From: Hirschia sp964342355
Lineage (GTDB): Bacteria > Pseudomonadota > Alphaproteobacteria > Caulobacterales > Hyphomonadaceae
NCBI GenBank assembly: GCA_964342355.1
Contig: CAYFFG010000015.1
Location: forward strand, 18,835 to 82,834
DNA length: 64,000 nt
Reading direction: 5' to 3'
Positions 16,632 to 25,893 of this stretch are shown here, in pieces. The notes beneath the pieces were generated by a model, which saw nothing but the letters and a program-made list of their open reading frames with translations, was not told the DNA's origin and did no database searches. Made by a program: the position numbers and the translations under genes. Numbering within the stretch: the stretch's first letter is position 1; the number at the start of each line of letters is the position of its first letter.

Positions 16632-17341
16632 TGCCAGACAAGGCGCCAGGGGGACACGACACATCGACTGCGCAACTCGTGCTGGACTTTCCAAAGTCAG
16701 ATCCTAACGCGCTGCCATTTGTAGAAACACCAGCAACAGAATCAGCCCTGCTGATGCTGACACGCTGGCGTTTCTGGCCTGATGGTCAAATGGCGATGAT
16801 TGGCGAAAACGCGTCCGGTAGAACGCGATTGTTACGTCGATGGGCGGAAGAGACAGGCGCAGCCTATATTGAAGGTCCTGACCTTGCGAAAGCTGACATT
16901 ACGCAGGTTTCCAATCTCTCGATCTCAGCGTTAGCTGTTGATGATGCGGATTTGTGCGAAAATGGCGCGCCTTTATTGGCGGCAATGAATTTGTGCCGCG
17001 ACAGAAACGCAACCATATTGATCTCAGGCAAGAGCGACCCATCGACATGGAATATGCGCCCATTGGACCTGCAGTCGCGCCTGACGGCCTTTCCGGTTGT
17101 GCGCATCGAACCCTTAGATCAGGATACGTTTGAGAAGCGGTTGATTGCAGCCTGTCGTATCAGATTTATGAAATTGCCAGATGAGACCGCGCGCTATCTT
17201 GCCGAACGCATGGTCCGGTCATACCAAGCAATAGAAAAAATGGCGCGATGTCTGGAAGAGGCTGCGGATGGTAAAGCGCTGACCAAAACGACTGCCCGAA
17301 AGGCCATTGAAAAATTTGGCGATACGGGCGACGAAAACTAA
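16631..17341 (+). CDS. hdaA: HdaA, DnaA-related regulator of replication initiation
   Basis: AAA+ protein that, with the beta sliding clamp, stimulates ATP hydrolysis by DnaA to prevent re-initiation. The clamp-binding motif QLVLDF is at residues 17-22. The P-loop is degenerate (GENASGRT, Arg in place of Lys), as is known for Hda in other bacteria. A Walker B-like LAVDDAD and box VII with LQSRL, which holds the arginine finger, are present. Start is the ATG at 16631 inside the DUF2066 stop; a TTG one codon earlier is unlikely. The gene is followed by ppk after 33 nt. Confidence 0.9.
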   Translation: MPDKAPGGHDTSTAQLVLDFPKSDPNALPFVETPATESALLMLTRWRFWPDGQMAMIGENASGRTRLLRRWAEETGAAYIEGPDLAKADITQVSNLSISALAVDDADLCENGAPLLAAMNLCRDRNATILISGKSDPSTWNMRPLDLQSRLTAFPVVRIEPLDQDTFEKRLIAACRIRFMKLPDETARYLAERMVRSYQAIEKMARCLEEAADGKALTKTTARKAIEKFGDTGDEN

Positions 17342-17374
17342 TCCAAGGAAGCTTTCTAGGGGCAGGGTGAGGAT

Positions 17375-19657
17375 ATGACAGACGGACAAGACACACGCAC
17401 CACAGGCCGACGTCGTCGACCATCACGTCCTGTTGTGGCGACCACTACGGATGCGACCGGCGCGCAGGCGTCTGACGAGGGTGAGACATCGCAGAAATTG
17501 ATGATGTCGCCGCGGCGTTTCTTTAACCGGGAACTGTCCTGGCTGGATTTCAACACCCGCGTGCTTGAAGAAGCGGAGAACATGCGTCATCCATTGCTGG
17601 AACGCCTGCGGTTCTTGTCGATTTCAGCAAACAACCTAGACGAATTTTTTATGGTGCGGGTCGCTGGACTTCGCGAATACATGCGGGCCGGTGTGACGCG
17701 TCTTAGTCAGGACGGACTAAGCCCTGCTGAACAGATCGAAAAGATCGGCGAGCGTTCGCGCGCATTGATGCACGCCCAGCAGAGGATCTGGACAGAACTG
17801 CACAATGAGCTGAGCGAAAACGGCATTGACGTTATTGATCCGTCTGAACTGACAAAAGCGGAAAAAGAAGCGCTTCGTCAAACATTTATCGACAAGGTTT
17901 TCCCACTCTTAACACCGCTCGCCATTGATCCGGCGCACCCATTTCCATTTATCCCGAACCTGGGGTTTGCCGTTGGGTTGTCGCTGAAGCGAAAAACTGA
18001 AGGCAAGAAGACTGAGCACACAGATTTGCAGGCGCTCGTGCCGCTTCCCGCACAGGTTGATCGTTTTCTTGAATTGCCAGAGCGTGTGGCGGGTAATGGC
18101 AGTGTGACACGTCGTTTCATCTCTTTGGAAAACACTATTCCGATCTTCCTCGACATCCTGTTCCCGCATTGCGAACTGGTCGGCAGCTGTGTGTTCAGGG
18201 TCGTGCGCGACAGTGATATTGAGATCGAAGAAGAAGCTGAAGACCTGATCCGCGAGTTTGAAATCCTGCTCAAGCGTCGTCGTCGCGGACGTATCGTGCG
18301 TTTGACCATGCAGGCGGATGCGCCAAAAGCGCTGAAAAATTTCCTGATCAAGGAAATTGAAGCGGATCCGATCGATATCATCGAGCTGGATGGTATCCTC
18401 GGCATGGCGCAATTATCTGATATCATTGATAAAAAACGCCCTGAGCTGTTGTTTCCGCCATTTGAACCACGTTTCCCGGAACGTATCCGCGAGCACAACG
18501 GGGATTACTTTGCGGGGATCAAAGAAAAAGACATCCTCATTCACCATCCGTATGAAAGCTTTGACGTGGTGGTTGGCTTTATCCGTCAAGCAGCAGCTGA
18601 TCCTGATGTGGTGGCGATCAAACAAACCCTCTATCGCACATCAAAAGATAGTCCGATCATCGCTGCGCTGATTGAAGCGTCTGAAGCAGGCAAGAACGTC
18701 ACGGCGTTGGTTGAGATTAAGGCGCGCTTTGACGAAGAGGCCAACATGCGTTGGGCGCGCGACCTTGAGCGTGCCGGCGTTCAGGTGGTTTACGGTTTTA
18801 TCGAATACAAAACCCACGCAAAAGTCAGTCTGGTCGTGCGCCGCGAAGGCGGCGAGCTGCGCACCTACACGCACTTCGGGACAGGTAATTATCACCCGAT
18901 CACAGCGAAGATTTATACGGACTTGTCGCTCTTTACAGCCAATCCGGCTTTCGGACGAGACGCCAACCGCCTGTTCAACTATGTGACGGGTAACTCTCAG
19001 CCAGACACATTGGAAAAAATCTTCATGTCGCCACTGAACATGAAGTCAGAAATCCTGCGTCTGATCGACGAAGAGATTGAACACGCAAAAGCCGGAAAAC
19101 TGGCGATGATCTGGGCGAAGATGAACTCCCTTGTCGACAAGGAAGTCATTGATGCGCTTTACCGCGCCAGCCAGGCAGGCGTGACGATTGAACTTGTCAT
19201 TCGTGGTATCTGTTGTCTTCGCCCAGGCGTACCGGGTCTGTCAGACACGATCGAGGTGAAGTCCATCGTCGGGCGTTTCCTTGAGCACTCGCGGATTGTC
19301 TGTTTTGGCGCAGGCAACGGCCTCCCGTCGCCTGACGCGAAGATATACATTTCGTCCGCTGACTGGATGCCGCGCAATCTGGATCGCAGGGTCGAAGCGA
19401 TGACGTCGATTGAAAACCCGACCGTTCATCGCCAGATTCTGGACCAGATCATGGTCGCCAATTTGAACGATTTTTCGCAAAGTTGGGTTCTGCAACCTGA
19501 TGGAAGTTACAAACGTATTCTTGATGAAGTAACTGAACAAGAACAGAGTGAAGACCCGTTCAGCGCGCACGACTATTTCATGAAATATCCCAGCCTCTCC
19601 GGACGGGGTAGCGCGCTAGAATATGCTCCGCCGCCGAAACTTAAGCCTTCGGTATAA
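17375..19657 (+). CDS. ppk1: Polyphosphate kinase
   Basis: PPK1 makes polyphosphate from the gamma-phosphate of ATP reversibly. The protein has 760 residues: a low-complexity, Arg/Thr-rich extension of about 45 residues, then the N domain (FFNRELSWLDFN), the head domain, and two PLD-like C domains. The autophosphorylated histidine is in KTHAK (His481); ILIHHPYESFD and KARFDEEANMRWA are further family markers. GTGAGG precedes the ATG. It is followed by ppx after 22 nt, so synthesis and breakdown of polyphosphate are in one unit, next to the DnaA regulator hdaA. Confidence 0.96.
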   Translation: MTDGQDTRTTGRRRRPSRPVVATTTDATGAQASDEGETSQKLMMSPRRFFNRELSWLDFNTRVLEEAENMRHPLLERLRFLSISANNLDEFFMVRVAGLREYMRAGVTRLSQDGLSPAEQIEKIGERSRALMHAQQRIWTELHNELSENGIDVIDPSELTKAEKEALRQTFIDKVFPLLTPLAIDPAHPFPFIPNLGFAVGLSLKRKTEGKKTEHTDLQALVPLPAQVDRFLELPERVAGNGSVTRRFISLENTIPIFLDILFPHCELVGSCVFRVVRDSDIEIEEEAEDLIREFEILLKRRRRGRIVRLTMQADAPKALKNFLIKEIEADPIDIIELDGILGMAQLSDIIDKKRPELLFPPFEPRFPERIREHNGDYFAGIKEKDILIHHPYESFDVVVGFIRQAAADPDVVAIKQTLYRTSKDSPIIAALIEASEAGKNVTALVEIKARFDEEANMRWARDLERAGVQVVYGFIEYKTHAKVSLVVRREGGELRTYTHFGTGNYHPITAKIYTDLSLFTANPAFGRDANRLFNYVTGNSQPDTLEKIFMSPLNMKSEILRLIDEEIEHAKAGKLAMIWAKMNSLVDKEVIDALYRASQAGVTIELVIRGICCLRPGVPGLSDTIEVKSIVGRFLEHSRIVCFGAGNGLPSPDAKIYISSADWMPRNLDRRVEAMTSIENPTVHRQILDQIMVANLNDFSQSWVLQPDGSYKRILDEVTEQEQSEDPFSAHDYFMKYPSLSGRGSALEYAPPPKLKPSV

Positions 19658-19679
19658 TTCGAAGCTGTAGAGTTATTTG

Positions 19680-21236
19680 ATGTTCAACGCCTCTTCTTCA
19701 CAAGCGGCGGCTGACAAAGCGGCGAAAGTCGTTCGTAAAGCCGTTGTCGATATTGGATCAAACTCTGTCCGTCTGGTGATCTATGACGTGGCGGGACGTT
19801 CGATTCAGCCGCGCTTCAATGAAAAAGTGCTTGCAGGTCTTGGGCGGGGCATGTCCTCAACTGGCGCGCTCAATCCCGAAGGTGTTGATGCGGCGCTTAA
19901 GGCGCTTTCCCGGTTTAAATCGCTGATGAAAGCGCAGGCGGTAGACGAAGAAATCGCGTTTGCGACAGCGGCTGCGCGCGATGCGACAGATGGGCCTGAG
20001 TTTATCGCGCGTGTGCGCCACGACATTGGGCTTTCGATCAAGGTTCTAAGCGGTCAGGACGAAGCGCGTCTTGCTGCGACCGGCGTTATCGCTATGCAAC
20101 CGCAAACAGATGGCGTGTGCGGCGATCTTGGCGGGTCAAGTTTGGAACTTTCCACCATTGTGGACGGCTATTTCACTGGCGGGACGACCTACAAGCTTGG
20201 GCCATTGGCCTTGTTGTCGACGGACTGGCTACAAAAAATGTCGGCCTCGGATATCAAACCGGCTGATTTTGCAGGTGTCGCCAAGGACCTTTCTAAGACG
20301 GTTGAAGAAACGCTTGCCTCAGCTGGTGAACTGCGTGGATCACAAACTGATTTTTATATGGTGGGCGGCGCCTGGCGGGCAATTACGCGCATCCATATGG
20401 AATTGACCAATTATCCGCTGCGCGTCCTGCAAAATTATGCGATTAATGCTGAAGAGCTGATCGAGCTGACAAACAATCTGATCACGCCAGACAAAAAACT
20501 TCTGGCGCTGATGAATGAAATTTCCACGCGCCGCGCAAAAACGCTTCCGGCCGCTGCAGCTGTGCTCAACGGTATTTTGAAGGTGGGTCAGTTTAAGCGT
20601 GCAATAACGGCCTCTTATGGCGTGCGTGAGGGATTGATCTATGAGGGGTTAACCTCTGAACATAAAGCCGCAGATCCTTTGTTGGCGGGGATTAAGGCGA
20701 TGATTGCCTATAATCGGGACGCAACCCATTTTGGCGCTGCTTTGGCGCCCTGGACACAAGCCGCCGCACGCGCCACTTTGCCGGAAAGGCTCTCAGAAGC
20801 GGCTTGTTTAGCGGCTGACATCGGCGCGCGCATGCATCCGGACCACCGCGCAGATATGGCGTTTGAATGGTTGGTCACATCCCCGCACGCAGGACTAACA
20901 CATGAAGAGCGCGCAGGTGTCGCCTTAGCAGTCGCCTGCCGCTATCAACGCGGATATCGCCACATTATAGCCTCTAAGCTCTTAGACAGCGACATGGCGG
21001 CCCAAGCGCGCGCATTAGGTGCGCTCATGCGATTAGGCGCTCATTTTTCTGGCCGTTCGGCTGACCTGCTAAAATATGCGCGCCTCGATGTACGTGGCGG
21101 CGCCGTTTATTTCGACGTTGATAAAGAACATAAAGAGCTGATGTCAGAAATGGTGCGCAAGCGACTGACACAGGCGGCGACCATACTAGGAATGGAAGCG
21201 AAATTGTCGTTTTCGGGTGAGGCGGTTGAGGTTTAA
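19680..21236 (+). CDS. ppx: Exopolyphosphatase / guanosine pentaphosphate phosphatase family
   Basis: 518-residue ASKHA-fold phosphatase that removes terminal phosphates from polyphosphate. The first phosphate loop is AVVDIGSNSVRLVIYD near residue 22, the second is GDLGGSSLEL, and MVGGAWRAITR follows. The C-terminal half is helical (HD-like), giving the long form of PPX. The ATG at 19680 directly follows an in-frame TTG; ATG is used. The gene is convergent with rnd: both TAA stops lie in one TTTAAA (21232-21237), leaving no space for a terminator. Confidence 0.93.
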   Translation: MFNASSSQAAADKAAKVVRKAVVDIGSNSVRLVIYDVAGRSIQPRFNEKVLAGLGRGMSSTGALNPEGVDAALKALSRFKSLMKAQAVDEEIAFATAAARDATDGPEFIARVRHDIGLSIKVLSGQDEARLAATGVIAMQPQTDGVCGDLGGSSLELSTIVDGYFTGGTTYKLGPLALLSTDWLQKMSASDIKPADFAGVAKDLSKTVEETLASAGELRGSQTDFYMVGGAWRAITRIHMELTNYPLRVLQNYAINAEELIELTNNLITPDKKLLALMNEISTRRAKTLPAAAAVLNGILKVGQFKRAITASYGVREGLIYEGLTSEHKAADPLLAGIKAMIAYNRDATHFGAALAPWTQAAARATLPERLSEAACLAADIGARMHPDHRADMAFEWLVTSPHAGLTHEERAGVALAVACRYQRGYRHIIASKLLDSDMAAQARALGALMRLGAHFSGRSADLLKYARLDVRGGAVYFDVDKEHKELMSEMVRKRLTQAATILGMEAKLSFSGEAVEV

Positions 21237-22405
21237 ACCTCAAACACCTTTACCCCTTTGGGTGACGCCGCCAGCGCAAGCTTGCCGTCTTTTAGCGCCA
21301 AAGCCTGTTCGCCAAAGACTTCACGTCTCCAACCCGTTAAAGCACGCACGTCTGGTGCGTCTTCACAAGCGATGCGTTCAACGTCAGCTGCGTTTGCGAT
21401 CAGTCTAGGGGCGACACCTGCCTCATCAGCAACGTGTTTTAAAAGCACTTTCAGCAAATCACCCACAGCGCCAGGCGTTGCCTGAGTGGGTTTGCGCTTT
21501 TCAATCTCCGGCGCAAAAAGGTCCGGATCATCAAGTGCGGCATTGATCGCTTCTAAAAGGCTCTGACCATGGCGTGATTTTGCAAACCCTTTTGGCACAG
21601 CGCGTAAGCGGTCCATTGCAGCCGCATCGCGTGGTTTTTGCTGAGCGATTTCCTGAACGCCATCATCCTTGAGGACACGTGAACGTGGCTTGTCGATTTC
21701 CTGGGCCAGCGCTTCGCGCCATTCCGAGACAGCTGCGATCAGGGCCAGATAATCTTTGCGCGGTTTGCGCAGTTTCATCCGCTTCCAGGCATTTTTAGGG
21801 TCAGTATCGTATGTCTCAGGCGCAGTCAGGATCGCGGTTTCCTCAGCAATCCAACGCATACGGTCAAGCTTTTCGAGCTTTTCCACCAGCTGTACATAGA
21901 TCAAACGCAGGTGCGTCACGTCACCGCGTGCGTAATGCAGCTGTTTGTCGGTGAGGGGGCGACGCGTCCAATCCGTGAATTGAGAGGATTTGTCGATCTG
22001 TTGTTTCAGCATCTGGGACACAAGATTTTCATACGAAATCGAATCGCCAAGTCCGCACGCCATTGCGGCAATCTGTGAATCAAACACAGGCGCAGGCGGT
22101 GTTCCGATCAGGCGTGTGAAAATTTCCATGTCCTGACGAGCAGCGTGAAACACCTTCATACGCGAGGTGTCCGCAATCAGATCGAGAAACGGTTTAAGTT
22201 CCAGATCCGGAGACAAGGGATCAATGAGGACGTCATAATCCATCGTCGCCGCCTGAATCAGGCAGAGTTTCGGCCAATAGGTCGATTCGCGATGAAATTC
22301 TGTGTCCACGGCGATGAAGTCGCCTTTGGCCAATTCCTCACACGCTTTTTCCAGACTTTGGGTGTCTGAGACCAAATTTATCTTTTCGCGGGTGTTTGAG
22401 GACAC
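21233..22405 (-). CDS. rnd: Ribonuclease D
   Basis: 3'-to-5' exoribonuclease for tRNA maturation, DEDD family with HRDC domain; 390 residues. Exo motifs: AVDTEFHRESTYWP (Exo I), FHAARQDMEIF (Exo II) and YARGDVTHLRLIY (Exo III with the catalytic Tyr). The HRDC part spans about residues 205-290 (PKDYLALIAAVSEWREALAQ-like). The longest frame starts at a TTG at 22420, but AAGGAG placed 5 nt before a GTG at 22405 makes MSSNTREKINLV the better start. The start region is divergent from aspS with 86 bp between them. Confidence 0.94.
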   Translation of the reverse strand: MSSNTREKINLVSDTQSLEKACEELAKGDFIAVDTEFHRESTYWPKLCLIQAATMDYDVLIDPLSPDLELKPFLDLIADTSRMKVFHAARQDMEIFTRLIGTPPAPVFDSQIAAMACGLGDSISYENLVSQMLKQQIDKSSQFTDWTRRPLTDKQLHYARGDVTHLRLIYVQLVEKLEKLDRMRWIAEETAILTAPETYDTDPKNAWKRMKLRKPRKDYLALIAAVSEWREALAQEIDKPRSRVLKDDGVQEIAQQKPRDAAAMDRLRAVPKGFAKSRHGQSLLEAINAALDDPDLFAPEIEKRKPTQATPGAVGDLLKVLLKHVADEAGVAPRLIANAADVERIACEDAPDVRALTGWRREVFGEQALALKDGKLALAASPKGVKVFEV

Positions 22406-22491
22406 GCCGGCTCCTTCCAATCGCTTGACAAGCAGCGCCTAGAGGTGTGCTTGTGCGGCCAAGTTTATATCCAAGCAGGAGTCTCCATAAA

Positions 22492-24309
22492 ATGCACGCT
22501 TACCGCACGCACACTTGCGGCGAACTGCGCTCCGAACATGTCGGCAAAACGGTCCGCGTCAGCGGGTGGGTCCATCGCAAGCGCGATCATGGAGGCCTGT
22601 TGTTCGTAGACTTACGCGACCATTATGGTTTGACGCAATGCGTCGCACAGCCGGACAACCCACATTTTGCCACTTTGGAACGTCTACGGATAGAAAGTGT
22701 GGTTTCGATCACAGGTGAAGTAGTTGCACGTTCTGATGAAACAGTGAACGAAAACCTCAACACCGGCGCAATCGAAATCACGATCACGGAACTTGAGATC
22801 CAGTCGACAGCGGATGAATTGCCGCTGCCAGTGTTTGGTGAGCCAGAATATCCCGAGGACATTCGCTTAAAGCACCGTTATCTCGACCTGCGTCGTGAGA
22901 CCTTGCACAAAAGCATTATGTTGCGGTCCAACGTCATCACGTCTTTACGTGAGCGGATGAAGGCGCAGGGCTTTACCGAGTTCCAGACACCGATCCTGAC
23001 GGCGTCCAGCCCTGAAGGCGCGCGTGACTTTCTTGTGCCGTCACGCATGCACCCGAACAATTTCTATGCGTTGCCGCAAGCGCCGCAGCAGTTCAAACAG
23101 CTATTGATGGTGGCGGGTTTTGACCGTTACTTCCAGATTGCGCCATGTTTCCGCGATGAAGACTTGCGCGCTGACCGCTCGCTGGAATTCTACCAGCTCG
23201 ACATCGAAATGAGCTTTGTCACGCAGGAAGATGTGTTCGCAGCGATCGAACCTGTCATGCATGGCGTGTTTGAAGAGTTTTCAGGTGATAAGGCCGTCAC
23301 GCCTGCGCCATTCCCGCGCATTCCATACCGCGAAGCAATGGCGAAATATGGGTCGGACAAGCCGGACCTGCGTAACCCGATCGAATTGAAAGACGTTACA
23401 GAGTTCTTTGCCGACGACACCAAGACTGGCTTTGGCATTTTTGCCAAAATCATCAATGGCGGCGGCAAGGTGATCGCTGTTCCAGCCCCTGAGGCCTCTA
23501 CGAAGAAATCACGTAAATTCTTCGACGACATGGACAAGTGGGCGAAAAAAGACATGCAGATGCCAGGCCTTGGCTATGCGCGTCTGAAAGAAGCGGATGA
23601 GGGTGGTGTCGACAGTCAGGACCCGGTTCTGAAAAACTTCCAGAAAGACCACCTTGAAGCTTTCCTTGAAGCTGTTGGGCTTGGCGCGGGCGATGGTCTG
23701 TTCTTTGCCGCGGGTAAGCCGTCTGACGCTTATAAGCTTGCAGGTGCGGCCCGTATGAAAGTGGGTGAGGAACTCGACCTCATCGAAGAGGACATTTTCA
23801 AATTCTGCTGGATTGTCGACTTCCCAATGTATGAATGGGACGAAGACAATAAGAAAATCGACTTCTCTCACAACCCATTCTCTATGCCGCAAGGCGGCTT
23901 GGAGGTACTGGAAAACGCCAAAACGGACGAAGAGAAACTCGATATTCTCGCGTATCAGTACGACATCGTGTGTAACGGTGTGGAATTGTCTTCTGGCGCC
24001 ATTCGTAACCACCGCGCTGACATAATGATGAAAGCGTTTGAACTGGCCGGTTATGGTCCGGAAGTCGTGGAAGAAGAGTTCGGCGGCATGCTGAACGCAT
24101 TCAAATATGGCGCACCGCCACACGGCGGGATCGCACCGGGAATCGACCGCATTGTGATGTTGCTTGCAGAAGCAGAAAACATCCGCGATGTGATCGCGTT
24201 CCCAATGAACCAGCAGGGCCAGGACTTATTGCTTGGCGCACCGTCAGCAGCAGACGCAGCTCAGCTGCGCGAATTGTTCCTGCGTCTGACACCGGTTGAG
24301 ACAAAATAG
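22492..24309 (+). CDS. aspS: Aspartate-tRNA ligase
   Basis: Class IIb tRNA synthetase, 605 residues from the ATG at 22492 (MHAYRTHTCGELR), the family N-terminus; AGGAG is 10 nt upstream. Regions visible: N-terminal OB fold with WVHRKRDHGGLLFVDLRD, motif 1/2 (PCFRDEDLRADRS-like), the bacterial GAD insertion domain in the middle (about residues 285-430), and motif 3 (GIAPGIDRIVMLL). The bacterial-type enzyme charges tRNA-Asp and in organisms without AsnS also tRNA-Asn; which applies here cannot be seen. A strong terminator follows. Confidence 0.97.
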   Translation: MHAYRTHTCGELRSEHVGKTVRVSGWVHRKRDHGGLLFVDLRDHYGLTQCVAQPDNPHFATLERLRIESVVSITGEVVARSDETVNENLNTGAIEITITELEIQSTADELPLPVFGEPEYPEDIRLKHRYLDLRRETLHKSIMLRSNVITSLRERMKAQGFTEFQTPILTASSPEGARDFLVPSRMHPNNFYALPQAPQQFKQLLMVAGFDRYFQIAPCFRDEDLRADRSLEFYQLDIEMSFVTQEDVFAAIEPVMHGVFEEFSGDKAVTPAPFPRIPYREAMAKYGSDKPDLRNPIELKDVTEFFADDTKTGFGIFAKIINGGGKVIAVPAPEASTKKSRKFFDDMDKWAKKDMQMPGLGYARLKEADEGGVDSQDPVLKNFQKDHLEAFLEAVGLGAGDGLFFAAGKPSDAYKLAGAARMKVGEELDLIEEDIFKFCWIVDFPMYEWDEDNKKIDFSHNPFSMPQGGLEVLENAKTDEEKLDILAYQYDIVCNGVELSSGAIRNHRADIMMKAFELAGYGPEVVEEEFGGMLNAFKYGAPPHGGIAPGIDRIVMLLAEAENIRDVIAFPMNQQGQDLLLGAPSAADAAQLRELFLRLTPVETK

Positions 24310-24331
24310 GGTCAATCGAGAACTGGAAACA

Positions 24332-24370
24332 AAAAAGGCCGCTTCTATTTTGAAGCGGCCTTTTTCTTTT
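24332..24370. terminator. Bidirectional terminator after aspS
   Basis: AAAAAGGCCGCTTC (24332-24345), loop TATTTT, GAAGCGGCCTTTTT (24352-24365): a perfect 14-bp stem including its A/T flanks. It serves aspS on the plus strand and the pentapeptide-repeat gene on the minus strand. Confidence 0.93.
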
Positions 24371-24385
24371 GTCTGGAAATAAAGG

Positions 24386-25243
24386 TTAGTTGCTTTCGGG
24401 CAGTTCTATGAAGTCGTCACTATCCTCGACGAACTCCATCTCAGGTCCGCCGACCGCCATTTCCGCATCAACTTCACAGCTTTCAATTTGAACCGTGTCA
24501 GGAAAGCGTGTGTTGGCGTCACCGCATGCGCCCATGAAATTTGCGCTGGACAATCCGAACGCACCAGTGAAGTCAGCGCCCTCAAGTCGTGTCGACGAGA
24601 AATCTGTAGAGTTTAGTTCAGCGCCGACAAAATTTGCATCCGTCAGGACTGCGCCTGTGAAGAAAGATCCTGAAAGATCAGCGCCGGTAAAATCAGCTTC
24701 CGTCAATGTGGCGCCTGATAAGTCCGCGTCTTCCATTTGCACGGATATCGCTTTTGTTTGATGCAAACGGGCGCCAGTCAGTCGAACATCGCTCATGCTG
24801 GCGTTCATCAACATGGCTTGAGAAAAATCAGCGCCGACTAGCACAGCGCCATAAAGGTTTGCGCCGGAAAGGTCCGCACCTTTGAAACTCGCGCCAGAGC
24901 CTTCAATCTCATTCATTGTCGCGCCGATAAAGCGCGTGTTGGTGAAGTCTGCGCTTGCCAACATGGCGCGACTGAGCACCGCGCCGGTAAAATCAGCATC
25001 CTTAAAGACTGCGCCTGAAGCGATCACGTCCTGCAGAATTGTACGACGAAAATCACTTCTTGGGAAACGACCACCGGATAAATGCGCACTTGAAAAATTG
25101 CGATCAGACAGGTCACACGCCTCACATACACCGCTGAAACCATGCTGCAAACGAACGACGGCAGGCTCGTCAGACACAGCATTCGGCGTCAGAATTACGC
25201 CGAGTACGGAGAGTAATGTAAGGGGTGTCAAGTTACGTATCAT
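24386..25243 (-). CDS. Secreted pentapeptide-repeat protein (long)
   Basis: 285 residues. A signal peptide (IRNLTPLTLLSVLGVILTPN) precedes GVCEACDLSDRNFSS, where two Cys close to the N-cap stand three residues apart. About 30 pentapeptide units of the A(D/N)LXX type follow (e.g. ADFTGAVLSRAMLASADF, ADLSGANLYGAVL), predicting a right-handed quadrilateral beta-helix. Near the end CGDANTRFPDTVQIESC supplies a second Cys pair, followed by an acidic tail. Function is unknown; DNA-mimic roles known for cytosolic members such as Qnr/MfpA are unlikely for an exported protein. It is paired with a shorter relative just upstream. Confidence 0.85.
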   Translation of the reverse strand: MIRNLTPLTLLSVLGVILTPNAVSDEPAVVRLQHGFSGVCEACDLSDRNFSSAHLSGGRFPRSDFRRTILQDVIASGAVFKDADFTGAVLSRAMLASADFTNTRFIGATMNEIEGSGASFKGADLSGANLYGAVLVGADFSQAMLMNASMSDVRLTGARLHQTKAISVQMEDADLSGATLTEADFTGADLSGSFFTGAVLTDANFVGAELNSTDFSSTRLEGADFTGAFGLSSANFMGACGDANTRFPDTVQIESCEVDAEMAVGGPEMEFVEDSDDFIELPESN

Positions 25244-25301
25244 GCATTTCGGATATGCCGATTTGTCCGGTTTGACGACTTAACTTGCAGTAACCTCGAG
25301 C

Positions 25302-25802
25302 CTAGTTGTTAAGGCACATCGACGCATCAAGGCCTTTGGGGAATTCAGTGTATTCATCACAATACGCACCAGCAAGTTGGTCCTTTGTCAGACCTTTTGC
25401 CGTTGTAAGATAAGAGCCGGAGATGACAGCGCCGGTTAAATCCGCACCGGTAAGATCAGCACCGCCAAACCATACACCGACAAGTGTTGCGTCGCGAAGG
25501 TTTGCGTTTTTCAGGTTCGCATTGGTCATGCGCGCGCCGTAGAGGTTGGCGACACTTAAGTTTGCGGATGCCAAATTTGTACGGTCCAGCGTGGAAACTT
25601 CCAAATTGGCCTGGCGAAGTCGCGCGCCAGACAAGTCACGGTCCGATAAATCCAGCAAGCCAAACTCAGCCTGAAACAGATTGCATCCTTCACATGCTTT
25701 TGCGCCATCACGCACCGCTTCAATCTGTGCGGCGTTCTGTGCAAAAGCGGGCGCAGAAAGGGCAAAAAAGGCGAAGAGGAGGGCGATCAGCGTCTTGTGC
25801 AT
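25302..25802 (-). CDS. Secreted pentapeptide-repeat protein (short)
   Basis: 166 residues from the ATG at 25802, chosen because it gives a clean signal peptide (MHKTLIALLFAFFALSAPAF, then AQN). The mature part begins AKACEGCNLFQAEF, with the same C-x2-C cap as the neighbouring protein, then about 15 pentapeptide units (ANLEVSTLDRTNLASANL, ADLTGADLTG), and ends with CDEYTEFPKGLDASMC. The similarity in cap, repeat and Cys-rich end to the protein at 24386-25243 suggests duplication followed by change in repeat number. Both are on the minus strand, 58 nt apart, likely one transcript. Function unknown; periplasmic or surface location expected. Confidence 0.82.
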   Translation of the reverse strand: MHKTLIALLFAFFALSAPAFAQNAAQIEAVRDGAKACEGCNLFQAEFGLLDLSDRDLSGARLRQANLEVSTLDRTNLASANLSVANLYGARMTNANLKNANLRDATLVGVWFGGADLTGADLTGAVISGSYLTTAKGLTKDQLAGAYCDEYTEFPKGLDASMCLNN

Positions 25803-25893
25803 GGAATGTGTCGCAGTTCTGGTCTTGGTTGAGGCATCTAACCCCATGACTGCAAAACCTGCGCCACATTCCCTAAAGACGCGAATTTACGCG

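Noticed and set aside
16631..17341. Loss of the Walker A lysine in HdaA taken as a sign of inactivity
   Set aside because: An Arg in this position is known for Hda proteins, and the clamp motif and arginine-finger region are intact.
24495..25240. Regular short-period nucleotide repeats suggesting a CRISPR array or satellite DNA
   Set aside because: The period comes from 15-nt pentapeptide codons inside an open reading frame with varied sequence; there are no identical repeats with unique spacers.
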